DNA of 7,543 bases from an uncultured Clostridiaceae bacterium (GTDB taxonomy: Bacteria > Bacillota > Clostridia > TANB77 > CAG-508): contig CATZDQ010000076.1 in the NCBI GenBank assembly GCA_958417695.1, positions 1 through 7,543 of the forward strand. The letters are read 5' to 3'. The notes beneath the pieces were generated by a model. That model was not told the origin of the DNA and did no database searches. It worked only from the letters and a program-made list of their open reading frames with translations. The translations under genes were made by a program, and so were the position numbers. How positions within the stretch are numbered: position 1 is the stretch's first letter; every line of letters begins with the position of its first letter. Positions 1 to 5,306 of this stretch are shown here, piece after piece.

Positions 1-2
1 AA

Positions 3-119
3 TATCAATCTAGAATTGAGAAAAATATTAGAAGTCGGTTCTGGCATAAAGTAGTAATGTTTTTTATAATGTCCCTCGTTTTGATAGGGATTACTAACTT
101 GTGTCAGAAGGTACTTTGA
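3..119 (+). CDS. possible 3' end of a membrane protein (partial)
   Basis: The window opens inside a frame that stays open for 38 codons and ends at TGA 117-119. The translation begins with a basic stretch (RIEKNIRSRFWHK) and continues into a hydrophobic run (VVMFFIMSLVLIGI), ending NLCQKVL. A positively charged stretch followed by one hydrophobic helix suits the last membrane segment of a multi-pass protein. The stop lies 17 bases before a strong bidirectional terminator, as expected for the last gene of a plus-strand unit convergent with the membrane-protein pair. The family cannot be named from so little. Another frame is open for only 17 codons (ending TAG at 52-54) and looks less protein-like. 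This is a plausible but unproven gene end. Confidence 0.4.
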   Translation, partial: YQSRIEKNIRSRFWHKVVMFFIMSLVLIGITNLCQKVL

Positions 120-135
120 GAGTTTATGACGATAT

Positions 136-172
136 AAAACGTTCTAAAGGTATCTAACCCCTAGAACGTTTT
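136..172. terminator. bidirectional intrinsic terminator, overlapping a coding end
   Basis: A perfect 11-bp inverted repeat (AAAACGTTCTA at 136-146 and TAGAACGTTTT at 162-172) encloses a 15-base loop in which GGT/ACC can add three more pairs. The plus strand runs into TTTTTT (169-174) and the minus strand into TTTTATAT, so it can stop transcripts from both sides. The stop codon of the minus-strand gene (154-156) sits in the loop and one stem arm (162-172) is coding sequence. Confidence 0.82.
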
Positions 173-1860
173 TTCATGTGCAATCCAATAAATATGCAAA
201 CACCAATCAAGGAAATTAACGCTGCTATTTTCATCCAAATAGTTCCTGTATAATGTACTTGTATAGTCGCTTGCTCACAAATAGGTAAACTAATGCCTAC
301 AAATCCTTTTTCTGTTTCATATGTTGGTATATTTTCTTCCTTTCCCTCTATTTGCATTGTAACCGTATAACCCGGATAATAAATATAGGGTAATTCCAAC
401 TTCGTTTGTGTTAACACATAAGAAGCAAGGAAAGATAAATTCGTATTTTCTTTTTGCTGCTCCTCTATTTGAGCACTGCCTTCTATTAGATGTACTTTCT
501 GGTCTCTGGTTTCTATATAGCTTCTATTTTCAAATGCTTTACTAGGTAAATATTCAAAACTAGCACAACCTGCATGAACTCTAAGAGTTTCCGCTGTAAC
601 TGGAACGGCTGGCCATAAGACACTTTCATCAAATGGTGTATCTCTATAGCGCAAATGTGTAAATAAAAAGACAGTTAAAAATAGACAAACACCTACTAAA
701 ATATACAACTCTTTTTTTCCAAAATGGTAAATTAAAATTCCAAAATTAATAGCAGCCACTACCGCTAAGAAGAAAGAGGAAAATTCTAATAATCTAAAAG
801 AAAATTGTAACATTTTAAAAATAGCTGGCAAGTGTTCAAACGGAAACAATTTTAATGTCATAACTAAACAAACTAAACTACTTATCAGCATAAAGAGATA
901 CGTCTTATACCAAGTTGCTTTTATCTTTTGGCTTTTTCGTATCTTCTGAATTGCCCATGGTGTTAGTAATAATCCTATTAAGATAACAAATCCAATTTCA
1001 TAAATCATGCCACTGTCTGTAGTCGTATAAAATAATTGGGATATATCTAATTTATAGGCAATTAGGACATCGGTTCTTTCCATCCTACCTGGCTTAAATA
1101 CTTCATATTGTGTAGCTTGTTTTGCCTCTAACAAAGGAATCCAGAAGAAACTTGTAATCAGAATAGCTAATAATACATTAACCATTATTGGTTTAATAAG
1201 TTTCTTTTTCTTTATTTTCTGGTAGTGTAAAATAACATAGATACCGCAAAATATAGCTGTATAAAAGGCTATAAGTGTGTGGGTCAAAATTAAACCAATA
1301 GTACCAATTGCTAGCCAATAATCCTTCTTTTTATAGCGATAAAATATACGATAAAGCCCTAAGAAAATAAGGGGCAAAAACAGAAAAGACACTAGTTCTG
1401 CCAAGGCATAACGTATATACATATCTGTTAAACGATAGGGTGCTAAAATATAAAAAACGGAAGCTAAAATAGCAATTAGATGGTGGTGAGGAGTAATTTC
1501 TTTTACAAAATGATACATGGCTATGCCAGTAAGTATGGTAACCACTAGCATAAACCATTTTAGACAACTACTAAAAGATATTCCAAACCATTGGAATAAT
1601 AATGGACCAAAGGCAGTTAAAGGACTATAAAATAGATTCCATGAATAGCCAAATCCATTACAAAATTGTGACATAATAACTGGAAAAGTCTGCCCTTCTT
1701 GTATAGATTGTTTTGTTCCCATCAAACGACAAATATGTTGTATTCCATCATCATAAGTGATATCTAATTGACTATTGGCAAGTGGCAAACATACAAAGAT
1801 GGAAACCAATAGTATGATGATATAAGCAAAGGTTTTTTCTTTCTTCAAAAAAGCTACCAT
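154..1860 (-). CDS. GT-C-like multi-pass membrane protein, second gene of a paralogous pair
   Basis: This 568-residue protein has roughly a dozen hydrophobic segments (about 11-29, 100-118, 127-142, 156-170, 183-210, 225-243, 287-302, 320-336, 353-380, 385-402, 543-562). An extracytoplasmic, probably beta-rich region of about 140 residues (403-542) precedes the last helix. The first outer loop has D37-D38-G39 with H42, then GY..NLFYSPL (71-81) and APYRL..MY.RYALAE (140-155). These match the pattern of YfhO-like and '6-pyruvoyl-tetrahydropterin synthase related' membrane proteins, which belong with GT-C enzymes that use polyprenyl-phosphate sugars. The outer region carries YLPSKA (437-442) and LELPYIYYPGY (488-498). 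By inference it transfers or processes a cell-envelope sugar; donor and acceptor are unknown. The start is set by an AAGGAG site at 1867-1872, six bases upstream, inside the end of the preceding gene. The 3' end is embedded in a terminator. Confidence 0.8.
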   Translation of the reverse strand: MVAFLKKEKTFAYIIILLVSIFVCLPLANSQLDITYDDGIQHICRLMGTKQSIQEGQTFPVIMSQFCNGFGYSWNLFYSPLTAFGPLLFQWFGISFSSCLKWFMLVVTILTGIAMYHFVKEITPHHHLIAILASVFYILAPYRLTDMYIRYALAELVSFLFLPLIFLGLYRIFYRYKKKDYWLAIGTIGLILTHTLIAFYTAIFCGIYVILHYQKIKKKKLIKPIMVNVLLAILITSFFWIPLLEAKQATQYEVFKPGRMERTDVLIAYKLDISQLFYTTTDSGMIYEIGFVILIGLLLTPWAIQKIRKSQKIKATWYKTYLFMLISSLVCLVMTLKLFPFEHLPAIFKMLQFSFRLLEFSSFFLAVVAAINFGILIYHFGKKELYILVGVCLFLTVFLFTHLRYRDTPFDESVLWPAVPVTAETLRVHAGCASFEYLPSKAFENRSYIETRDQKVHLIEGSAQIEEQQKENTNLSFLASYVLTQTKLELPYIYYPGYTVTMQIEGKEENIPTYETEKGFVGISLPICEQATIQVHYTGTIWMKIAALISLIGVCIFIGLHMKKRSRG

Positions 1861-1863
1861 AAA

Positions 1864-3585
1864 CTACTCCTTTTCTTTTTTCTTTTCTTGATAGATATAT
1901 AGGATAAAGATAAATGCACCTACTACAGAAGAAACATAGGCCATTTTCATTATAAGAGTTCCAGTATATTGAATTGTAATTTCCCCTTGTGCTACTTCTT
2001 TTGGTAGTGTTACGCAGGTATAACCATGCTCAGATTCTTCAACTTTTAGAAGCTGGCTTTCATCTCCTATTTTTAAGTTTACTTGATAACCGGGGTAAAA
2101 AATATATGGTAACTCTAAAATAGCTCCCTCTTCCCCATTTTGAATAGTGATAGTGTCTTGTAGTTGAACTTTATTTTCGTCTATGATTTCTATATTTCCC
2201 TTTAATACATAAGATTTATCTTCTTTTTCACGTAAGTAAGTATCTTGCAAATACAAAGCTTTACTTGGTAGGTAGTCTCTGTTAACTTGCATATGAGATA
2301 ATTGTGGTGCTGTAATAAGATACTTTTCATATTTTGTGTCCAGTGTAGCTGGCTTTTCTGTAGTTTTGTATTTCATCATAATTGGTATCGTATAGGCTAT
2401 CATCGCTAAGATACATATTGCACTCGTAATTGCTTTAGCTTTATCAGATTTTTCCCAAGTATTCCATAAGATAACTAAATTAATACCGCAAATAAAACTG
2501 ATAAAAAAGTTAAAGAATCCTACCATACGCCATGGATATTGTAATTTGCATAGTATATTGGGCATATATAACCAAGGGAAAATATTTAAAGTTAATAAAA
2601 AACAGATAAGGGCTAATAATAAAACCAATAAGTAGAATTCTTTATATGGTTTATCCACTTTTCGAATTGTAAATACAGTAGCTATTATGAAAATCAGGGT
2701 TGGTATTCCAATTATAAAAGTAATACCATTGTCTTCTTCTTTATCCATAAAGTATTGATAAAGTTCTATTGTGTTGTTTTGTGTATATACAGAATTTGTT
2801 CGCATAAGTCCATCATCAAAAATAGTATACTCTGCTGACTGTTTAGTTTCTAATAGCGGTAGCCAGAAAAACATAGAAATCAATAAAATAAAAAATACAT
2901 TTATTCCTATCTTTTTTAAGATTTCTTTGTTTAATAATTTTTTTATATAAAATAAAACATAGATAGCGCATAGTAAAGCTACATAGAAAGTCGAAACTGT
3001 ATGGGAAAGCATTAATCCTATAGCCCCTATGGCTATGTAATAGTGTTTTTTACCATCTTCCTGAAATAGATTATATAAACCTAAGAACACAAATGGTACA
3101 AAAATCAATGCTGTAAATTCTCCAATAGCATATCGTTTATAAACATCACTTAGTTTATAAGGCGCTATCATATAAAAAATAGCAGCAAAAAGAGCCATAC
3201 TTTTTCTTTTAGTTACTTGATAAGTAAATTGATACATAGTAATCCCAGATAAAATAATACATAATCCACCAAATACCTTTAATGCCATTATATAGGTTGG
3301 TGTAATTAGTTTTATTAGAAGCGGTATATAGGTAACTAGTGGTGGATAAAATAAATTCATAGCATAACCTGCACCATTTATAATATTAGGTGCTATTAGT
3401 GGTGGCATTTGTCCTATTTCCATTGCTTGGGCGGTCTTAATTAAACGTATTAGATGAAGGGCCCCATCATGGGTATCTCGAATTTGTATTTGACATAGTG
3501 GAATACTTAGCAGTATACCAACGATAATAATTAAGACATAGTGCATTTTTTTATCTTCTTTTATTTTTGCTAGAATAGATTGCAT
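1864..3585 (-). CDS. GT-C-like multi-pass membrane protein, first gene of a paralogous pair
   Basis: This 573-residue protein has the same architecture as its downstream neighbour: an N-terminal helix (about 15-31), about ten further hydrophobic segments to residue 404, an outer region (405-545) and a last helix (546-564) followed by a Lys/Glu-rich tail. Shared motifs are D37..H39-D40-G41..H44 in the first outer loop, GY..NLFYPPL (73-83), APYKL..VYKRYAIGE (141-156), FFWLPLLETKQ (239-249), LQYPWR (348-353), YLPSKA (438-443), LELPYIFYPGY (490-500) and QYTGT (539-543). The family resemblance is to YfhO/PTPS-related GT-C membrane proteins; a role in lipid-linked sugar transfer at the outer membrane face is inference. 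The start is supported by AAGGAG (3593-3598) seven bases upstream and by a promoter at 3616-3644. It is transcribed with the downstream paralogue. Confidence 0.8.
   Translation of the reverse strand: MQSILAKIKEDKKMHYVLIIIVGILLSIPLCQIQIRDTHDGALHLIRLIKTAQAMEIGQMPPLIAPNIINGAGYAMNLFYPPLVTYIPLLIKLITPTYIMALKVFGGLCIILSGITMYQFTYQVTKRKSMALFAAIFYMIAPYKLSDVYKRYAIGEFTALIFVPFVFLGLYNLFQEDGKKHYYIAIGAIGLMLSHTVSTFYVALLCAIYVLFYIKKLLNKEILKKIGINVFFILLISMFFWLPLLETKQSAEYTIFDDGLMRTNSVYTQNNTIELYQYFMDKEEDNGITFIIGIPTLIFIIATVFTIRKVDKPYKEFYLLVLLLALICFLLTLNIFPWLYMPNILCKLQYPWRMVGFFNFFISFICGINLVILWNTWEKSDKAKAITSAICILAMIAYTIPIMMKYKTTEKPATLDTKYEKYLITAPQLSHMQVNRDYLPSKALYLQDTYLREKEDKSYVLKGNIEIIDENKVQLQDTITIQNGEEGAILELPYIFYPGYQVNLKIGDESQLLKVEESEHGYTCVTLPKEVAQGEITIQYTGTLIMKMAYVSSVVGAFIFILYIYQEKKKEKE
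1867..1872 (-). promoter_or_regulatory. ribosome binding site inside the upstream gene
   Basis: On the minus strand AAGGAG lies six bases before the ATG at 1860. It is made from the last two sense codons (AAG GAG, Lys-Glu) of the upstream membrane-protein gene, whose TAG stop is 1864-1866. Only three bases separate that stop from the next ATG, so translation of the two genes is very probably coupled. Confidence 0.8.
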
Positions 3586-3615
3586 TGTTTTTCTCCTTAC
3601 TTTTTCTTTGGCTAG

Positions 3616-3644
3616 ATTATATCATTTCCGGTTTTGGTTTTAAA
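3616..3644 (-). promoter_or_regulatory. extended -10 promoter for the membrane-protein pair
   Basis: Reading the minus strand, TTTAAA (3644-3639) is followed after 17 bases by TATAAT (3621-3616), preceded by TG plus one base, an extended -10. It lies 30 bases before the ATG of the first membrane-protein gene and beyond the rpmF terminator, so the pair is probably transcribed separately from rpmF. Confidence 0.72.
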
Positions 3645-3671
3645 GGGGTTTTCTAAAAAAGTTGTAAACAC

Positions 3672-3693
3672 AAAAAAACAGCATTAAATGCTG
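3672..3693 (-). terminator. intrinsic terminator of rpmF
   Basis: On the minus strand CAGCAT and ATGCTG form a six-pair stem with a three-base loop (3679-3693), followed directly by seven U residues (plus-strand A 3672-3678). It begins 24 bases after the rpmF stop and separates rpmF from the membrane-protein pair. The stem is short, so some read-through is possible. Confidence 0.78.
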
Positions 3694-3716
3694 CATTTTT
3701 ATCTTTTTTTATTTCA

Positions 3717-3899
3717 TTAATCTTCTTTTTTAGAAACTACTTCTTTTCCATTATAGTATCCGCAATTTGAACAAACTCTATGTTGCATTATCATTTCATG
3801 ACAATGAGGACATGCTACTAGATTTTGTTTTTCTAATTTCCATGTTGATCTTTTTAATCCAGTTCTTGCTTTTGACCATCTTCTTTTTGGTTGTGCCAT
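3717..3899 (-). CDS. rpmF: 50S ribosomal protein L32 (zinc-ribbon form)
   Basis: This 60-residue structural protein of the large ribosomal subunit begins MAQPKRRWSKARTGLKRSTW, the typical L32 N-terminus. A zinc ribbon follows with cysteine pairs C-P-H-C and C-S-N-C separated by nine residues, so this is the metal-binding form. The ATG at 3899 is preferred over an upstream in-frame ATG at 3917. The canonical L32 start lies at 3899, with a strong AGGGAGGG site (3907-3914) seven bases before it, and six residues upstream (MREGIK) are not part of the family. rpmF in Bacillota often follows a DUF177/YceD gene; here it stands alone with its own promoter (3978-4006) and terminator (3672-3693), divergent from a small orphan gene. 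Confidence 0.97.
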   Translation of the reverse strand: MAQPKRRWSKARTGLKRSTWKLEKQNLVACPHCHEMIMQHRVCSNCGYYNGKEVVSKKED

Positions 3900-3977
3900 T
3901 TTTATTCCCTCCCTCACGATTATCTTTATGTGTAATATGTATTTTTTACATAGTTTTCATATTTTTGGTACTTTAAA

Positions 3978-4006
3978 ATTATACTAAGGTTTTTGAGTTT
4001 TGTCAA
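3978..4006 (-). promoter_or_regulatory. perfect consensus sigma-A promoter for rpmF
   Basis: On the minus strand TTGACA (4006-4001), a 17-base spacer and TATAAT (3983-3978) match the vegetative consensus at all twelve positions. The predicted start is near 3971, giving a leader of about 70 bases before the L32 ATG. High constitutive expression fits a ribosomal protein. Confidence 0.93.
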
Positions 4007-4035
4007 TAGAAAAAAGCTTTTACTTTACATTTTTT

Positions 4036-4055
4036 TAGAATTTTCTATAATTCTA
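4036..4055. repeat. perfect inverted repeat abutting the -35 box (possible operator)
   Basis: TAGAATT (4036-4042) and its exact complement AATTCTA (4049-4055) are separated by six bases. The dyad ends at the base before the TTGTTA -35 element of the 59-residue gene and lies 30 bases from the rpmF -35. The position suits a dimeric regulator. It does not match the PerR or CIRCE sequences well. In AT-rich DNA a chance origin remains possible. Confidence 0.4.
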
Positions 4056-4084
4056 TTGTTATTATGGTAAACTTGTAGTATAAT
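4056..4084 (+). promoter_or_regulatory. sigma-A-type promoter for the 59-residue gene
   Basis: TTGTTA (4056-4061), a 17-base spacer and a perfect TATAAT (4079-4084) lie 55 bases upstream of the ATG at 4139. It diverges from the rpmF promoter. Confidence 0.8.
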
Positions 4085-4094
4085 GATAGTCTAA

Positions 4095-4110
4095 TACTGC
4101 AATAGCAGTA
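4095..4110 (+). promoter_or_regulatory. stem-loop at the 5' end of the leader
   Basis: TACTGC (4095-4100) and GCAGTA (4105-4110) form a perfect six-pair stem with an AATA loop. The predicted transcription start is around 4091, so this stem would sit at the extreme 5' end of the mRNA. It could protect the transcript from decay, or at DNA level be an operator overlapping the start site. It leaves the ribosome binding site (4124-4128) free. Confidence 0.5.
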
Positions 4111-4138
4111 AATAATTTTATGTGGAGGTACTCGTAAT

Positions 4139-4318
4139 ATGGCTTTAGTCTTTTCACGGTACGGAGGAACTTTTGCAGATGCTTTGGTAGAACTTTATAA
4201 AAAGCATCCTACTCTAAAAGGGGAGGTTCAACATTTGCAATTCGTTAAAGACGAAGCGCAGAACATTATTGCTGCGGAAGGAGAAGTTGGAAAAGTACAT
4301 GTAAAATATCACGCATAA
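4139..4318 (+). CDS. 59-residue orphan protein, unknown function
   Basis: I do not recognise this family. The small protein begins MALVFSRYGGTFADALVELY and ends GEVGKVHVKYHA. It is soluble in appearance, with no signal peptide, no membrane segment and no cysteine. A likely helix (about 12-22, FADALVELYKK) and a C-terminal alternating segment (GKVHVKY) suggest a compact alpha/beta fold. Expression is well supported: a TATAAT promoter (4056-4084), a 5' stem-loop, a GGAGG site (4124-4128) ten bases before the ATG, and a GC-rich terminator seven bases after the TAA. It is a single-gene unit divergent from rpmF. It looks richer in G and C than the flanking membrane-protein genes. It is short enough to be missed by length-filtered gene callers. 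Confidence 0.82.
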   Translation: MALVFSRYGGTFADALVELYKKHPTLKGEVQHLQFVKDEAQNIIAAEGEVGKVHVKYHA

Positions 4319-4324
4319 TTTTAA

Positions 4325-4357
4325 GGCGGGCGCTTTTTTAGGCCCGCCGATTTTTTT
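4325..4357 (+). terminator. strong intrinsic terminator of the 59-residue gene
   Basis: GGCGGGC (4325-4331) pairs perfectly with GCCCGCC (4342-4348) across a ten-base T-rich loop, followed after GA by seven T residues (4351-4357). This is the most GC-rich stem in the window. Confidence 0.92.
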
Positions 4358-4375
4358 ATCATTTTATAAATGATA
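4357..4375. repeat. perfect inverted repeat between convergent genes
   Basis: TATCATTT (4357-4364) and AAATGATA (4368-4375) form an eight-pair AT-rich hairpin with a three-base loop, directly after the preceding terminator's T-tract. Neither strand shows a clear U-tract after it, so it is not a classic terminator. It may add a second hairpin at the mRNA 3' end. Confidence 0.55.
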
Positions 4376-4385
4376 GCATGGCAAA

Positions 4386-4409
4386 GCTCCCAGAAATTCA
4401 TCCGGGAGC
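4386..4409. terminator. hairpin after the GNAT-like gene, weak terminator
   Basis: GCTCCC (4386-4391) pairs with GGGAGC (4404-4409); two further pairs (GA/TC) form inside after a one-base mismatch. On the minus strand it lies 16 bases beyond the stop of the GNAT-like gene and is followed by only three U residues; on the plus strand TTTT follows. It is the best candidate terminator for the minus-strand gene, but a weak one. Confidence 0.55.
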
Positions 4410-4425
4410 CTTTTCCTACAGGCTT

Positions 4426-4857
4426 TTATGCTTTGGAAGGAACGCCACGTTCTTTTATATACCAGCAAATGATTGGATTGTCTTCATTGAATTCTACCCC
4501 AAACACATCGTCTTCGTCCAAAAGACTTCCGACTACTTTATATACCGCTTCACTGCCATAACGTCTGGCTAATTGTTCATTGGGTATTTCAATATCCAGT
4601 TTAACAGAAAACGGTAGTTTTGTACAATCCAAGTAAACCAAACCAATCACTTTCCCAGTGTCTTGGCGCTTAATAGCTATTACCTTCTTTACTTTTTTAT
4701 CGCTTTTTTTCTGTTGTTCCTCAAACTCTTTTCTAAGATTTCTGACTTTACGCTCTTTTTCCATAGATGTTAAACATCTATCTTCTAGATACACATAATC
4801 AGAAATCTCCTTCCTGTCTAATGAAGTTGAAAAACAAACCAGTCTCGATTCCCGCAT
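4426..4857 (-). CDS. small divergent GNAT-fold-like protein
   Basis: This 143-residue protein has a C-terminal half resembling a GNAT acetyltransferase core: strand pair VIAIKRQDTGKVIGLVYLD (59-77), strand VKLDIEIP (85-92), an acetyl-CoA loop region R98-R-Y-G101-S-E103 and helix AVYKVVGSLL, then EFNEDNPIICWYIKERGV (122-139), like the usual closing N...y.k.G segment. The family loop is normally Q/R-x-x-G-x-G/A; here the last position is Glu, so cofactor binding is uncertain. A highly charged helix (about 33-58, rich in Lys and Glu) replaces the usual central region. The ATG at 4857 has AGGAGG (4865-4870) seven bases upstream. An in-frame ATG at 4917 would lie inside the -35 box, so it is rejected. 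Substrate is unknown. It is divergent from the 80-residue gene. Confidence 0.75.
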   Translation of the reverse strand: MRESRLVCFSTSLDRKEISDYVYLEDRCLTSMEKERKVRNLRKEFEEQQKKSDKKVKKVIAIKRQDTGKVIGLVYLDCTKLPFSVKLDIEIPNEQLARRYGSEAVYKVVGSLLDEDDVFGVEFNEDNPIICWYIKERGVPSKA

Positions 4858-4888
4858 AAAAATGCCTCCTTTTTTTGTTATGTAAATT

Positions 4889-4917
4889 ATTATACTATAT
4901 ATTTTCTGTTTATACAA
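4889..4917 (-). promoter_or_regulatory. promoter of the GNAT-like gene
   Basis: On the minus strand TTGTAT (4917-4912), a 17-base spacer and a perfect TATAAT (4894-4889) precede the ATG at 4857. The predicted start near 4882 gives a short leader that carries the AGGAGG site. Confidence 0.75.
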
Positions 4918-4945
4918 GATTTTATCGTGTTTTTTTCTTATTTTC

Positions 4946-4974
4946 TTGTAAACTTAAGAAAAATAGAGTATAGT
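4946..4974 (+). promoter_or_regulatory. promoter of the 80-residue gene
   Basis: TTGTAA (4946-4951), a 17-base spacer and TATAGT (4969-4974) lie about 50 bases before the ATG at 5023. The two divergent -35 boxes are separated by 28 bases, close enough for a shared regulator or mutual interference. Confidence 0.68.
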
Positions 4975-5022
4975 AGAAAACATAAGTATAACTTCAGTAG
5001 TACAAGCAAAGGGGGAACATTT

Positions 5023-5265
5023 ATGAAAAAACAAGGCATACGAAAACTAAAAGGTAGACCCATAGAATCAATTTCTTTTGAAGAGTTCATGTTCGAACGC
5101 CCAGAATTGCAAGTATTTACAAACGCACGGGGTGAGATACTAAATATTATCTTTCCTAAAGCGGCCTTACAAACATCTTATACCATTATTTTTGGAGAGG
5201 TAGTAGAACTTTATTACCAGTATAATGGAGGAAAAGTTGTTTTCAGAAACGAAGAAGAACCCTAA
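5023..5265 (+). CDS. 80-residue orphan protein, unknown function
   Basis: I do not recognise this family. The N-terminus is basic (MKKQGIRKLKGRP), followed by an acidic stretch (SFEEFMFERPE, 18-28) and alternating hydrophobic segments (LQVFTN, EILNIIFP, YTIIFGEVVELYYQY, GKVVF) that suggest a small beta-rich domain. There is no membrane helix or signal peptide. The ATG at 5023 has AAAGGGGG (5008-5015) upstream and lies downstream of the predicted promoter. The frame remains open back to an ATG at 4927, but that lies upstream of the -35 box and cannot be on this transcript. The final codons (NEEEP) and the stop form one arm of the gene's own terminator. Its neighbours are a divergent GNAT-like gene and asparagine synthetase, which has a separate leader. 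Confidence 0.78.
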   Translation: MKKQGIRKLKGRPIESISFEEFMFERPELQVFTNARGEILNIIFPKAALQTSYTIIFGEVVELYYQYNGGKVVFRNEEEP

Positions 5266-5288
5266 GCGAAATCTTAGGGCTCTTCTTT
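5252..5288 (+). terminator. terminator built from the coding end of the 80-residue gene
   Basis: Bases 5252-5266 pair with 5273-5287 over 15 positions with one A/C mismatch, enclosing a CGAAAT loop. The tail is TTTGTTT. The TAA stop (5263-5265) and the last four codons are inside the left arm, so a ribosome finishing translation covers half of the stem. Confidence 0.78.
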
Positions 5289-5306
5289 GTTTATCGTTTA
5301 TCTTTT

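Noticed and set aside
1331..1567. A 78-codon open frame on the minus strand.
   Set aside because: It lies entirely inside the 568-residue membrane-protein gene in another frame and has no ribosome binding site or family resemblance.
3899..3971. A possible autoregulatory or riboswitch leader before rpmF.
   Set aside because: Only a weak five-pair AT-rich hairpin (ATGTA/TACAT) is visible in the leader of about 70 bases, with no recognisable riboswitch or T-box core.
3767..3976. A 69-codon plus-strand frame that looks like a hydrophobic peptide.
   Set aside because: It is antisense to rpmF and its promoter. The hydrophobicity comes from the T-rich complement of lysine-rich and promoter DNA.
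4012..4021. The palindrome AAAAGCTTTT between the divergent rpmF and 59-residue gene promoters.
   Set aside because: It is a ten-base AT-rich palindrome of a kind expected by chance here, and less convincing than the 4036-4055 dyad.
4370..4572. Two overlapping plus-strand frames of 63 and 64 codons.
   Set aside because: Both are antisense to the GNAT-like gene, begin among terminator hairpins and lack a ribosome binding site.
4858..4917. A 20-residue N-terminal extension of the GNAT-like protein.
   Set aside because: The upstream ATG falls within the -35 box of the predicted promoter, while the internal ATG has an ideal AGGAGG site.
4927..5022. A 32-residue N-terminal extension of the 80-residue protein.
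   Set aside because: It begins upstream of the predicted promoter and has no good ribosome binding site. The start at 5023 has one.
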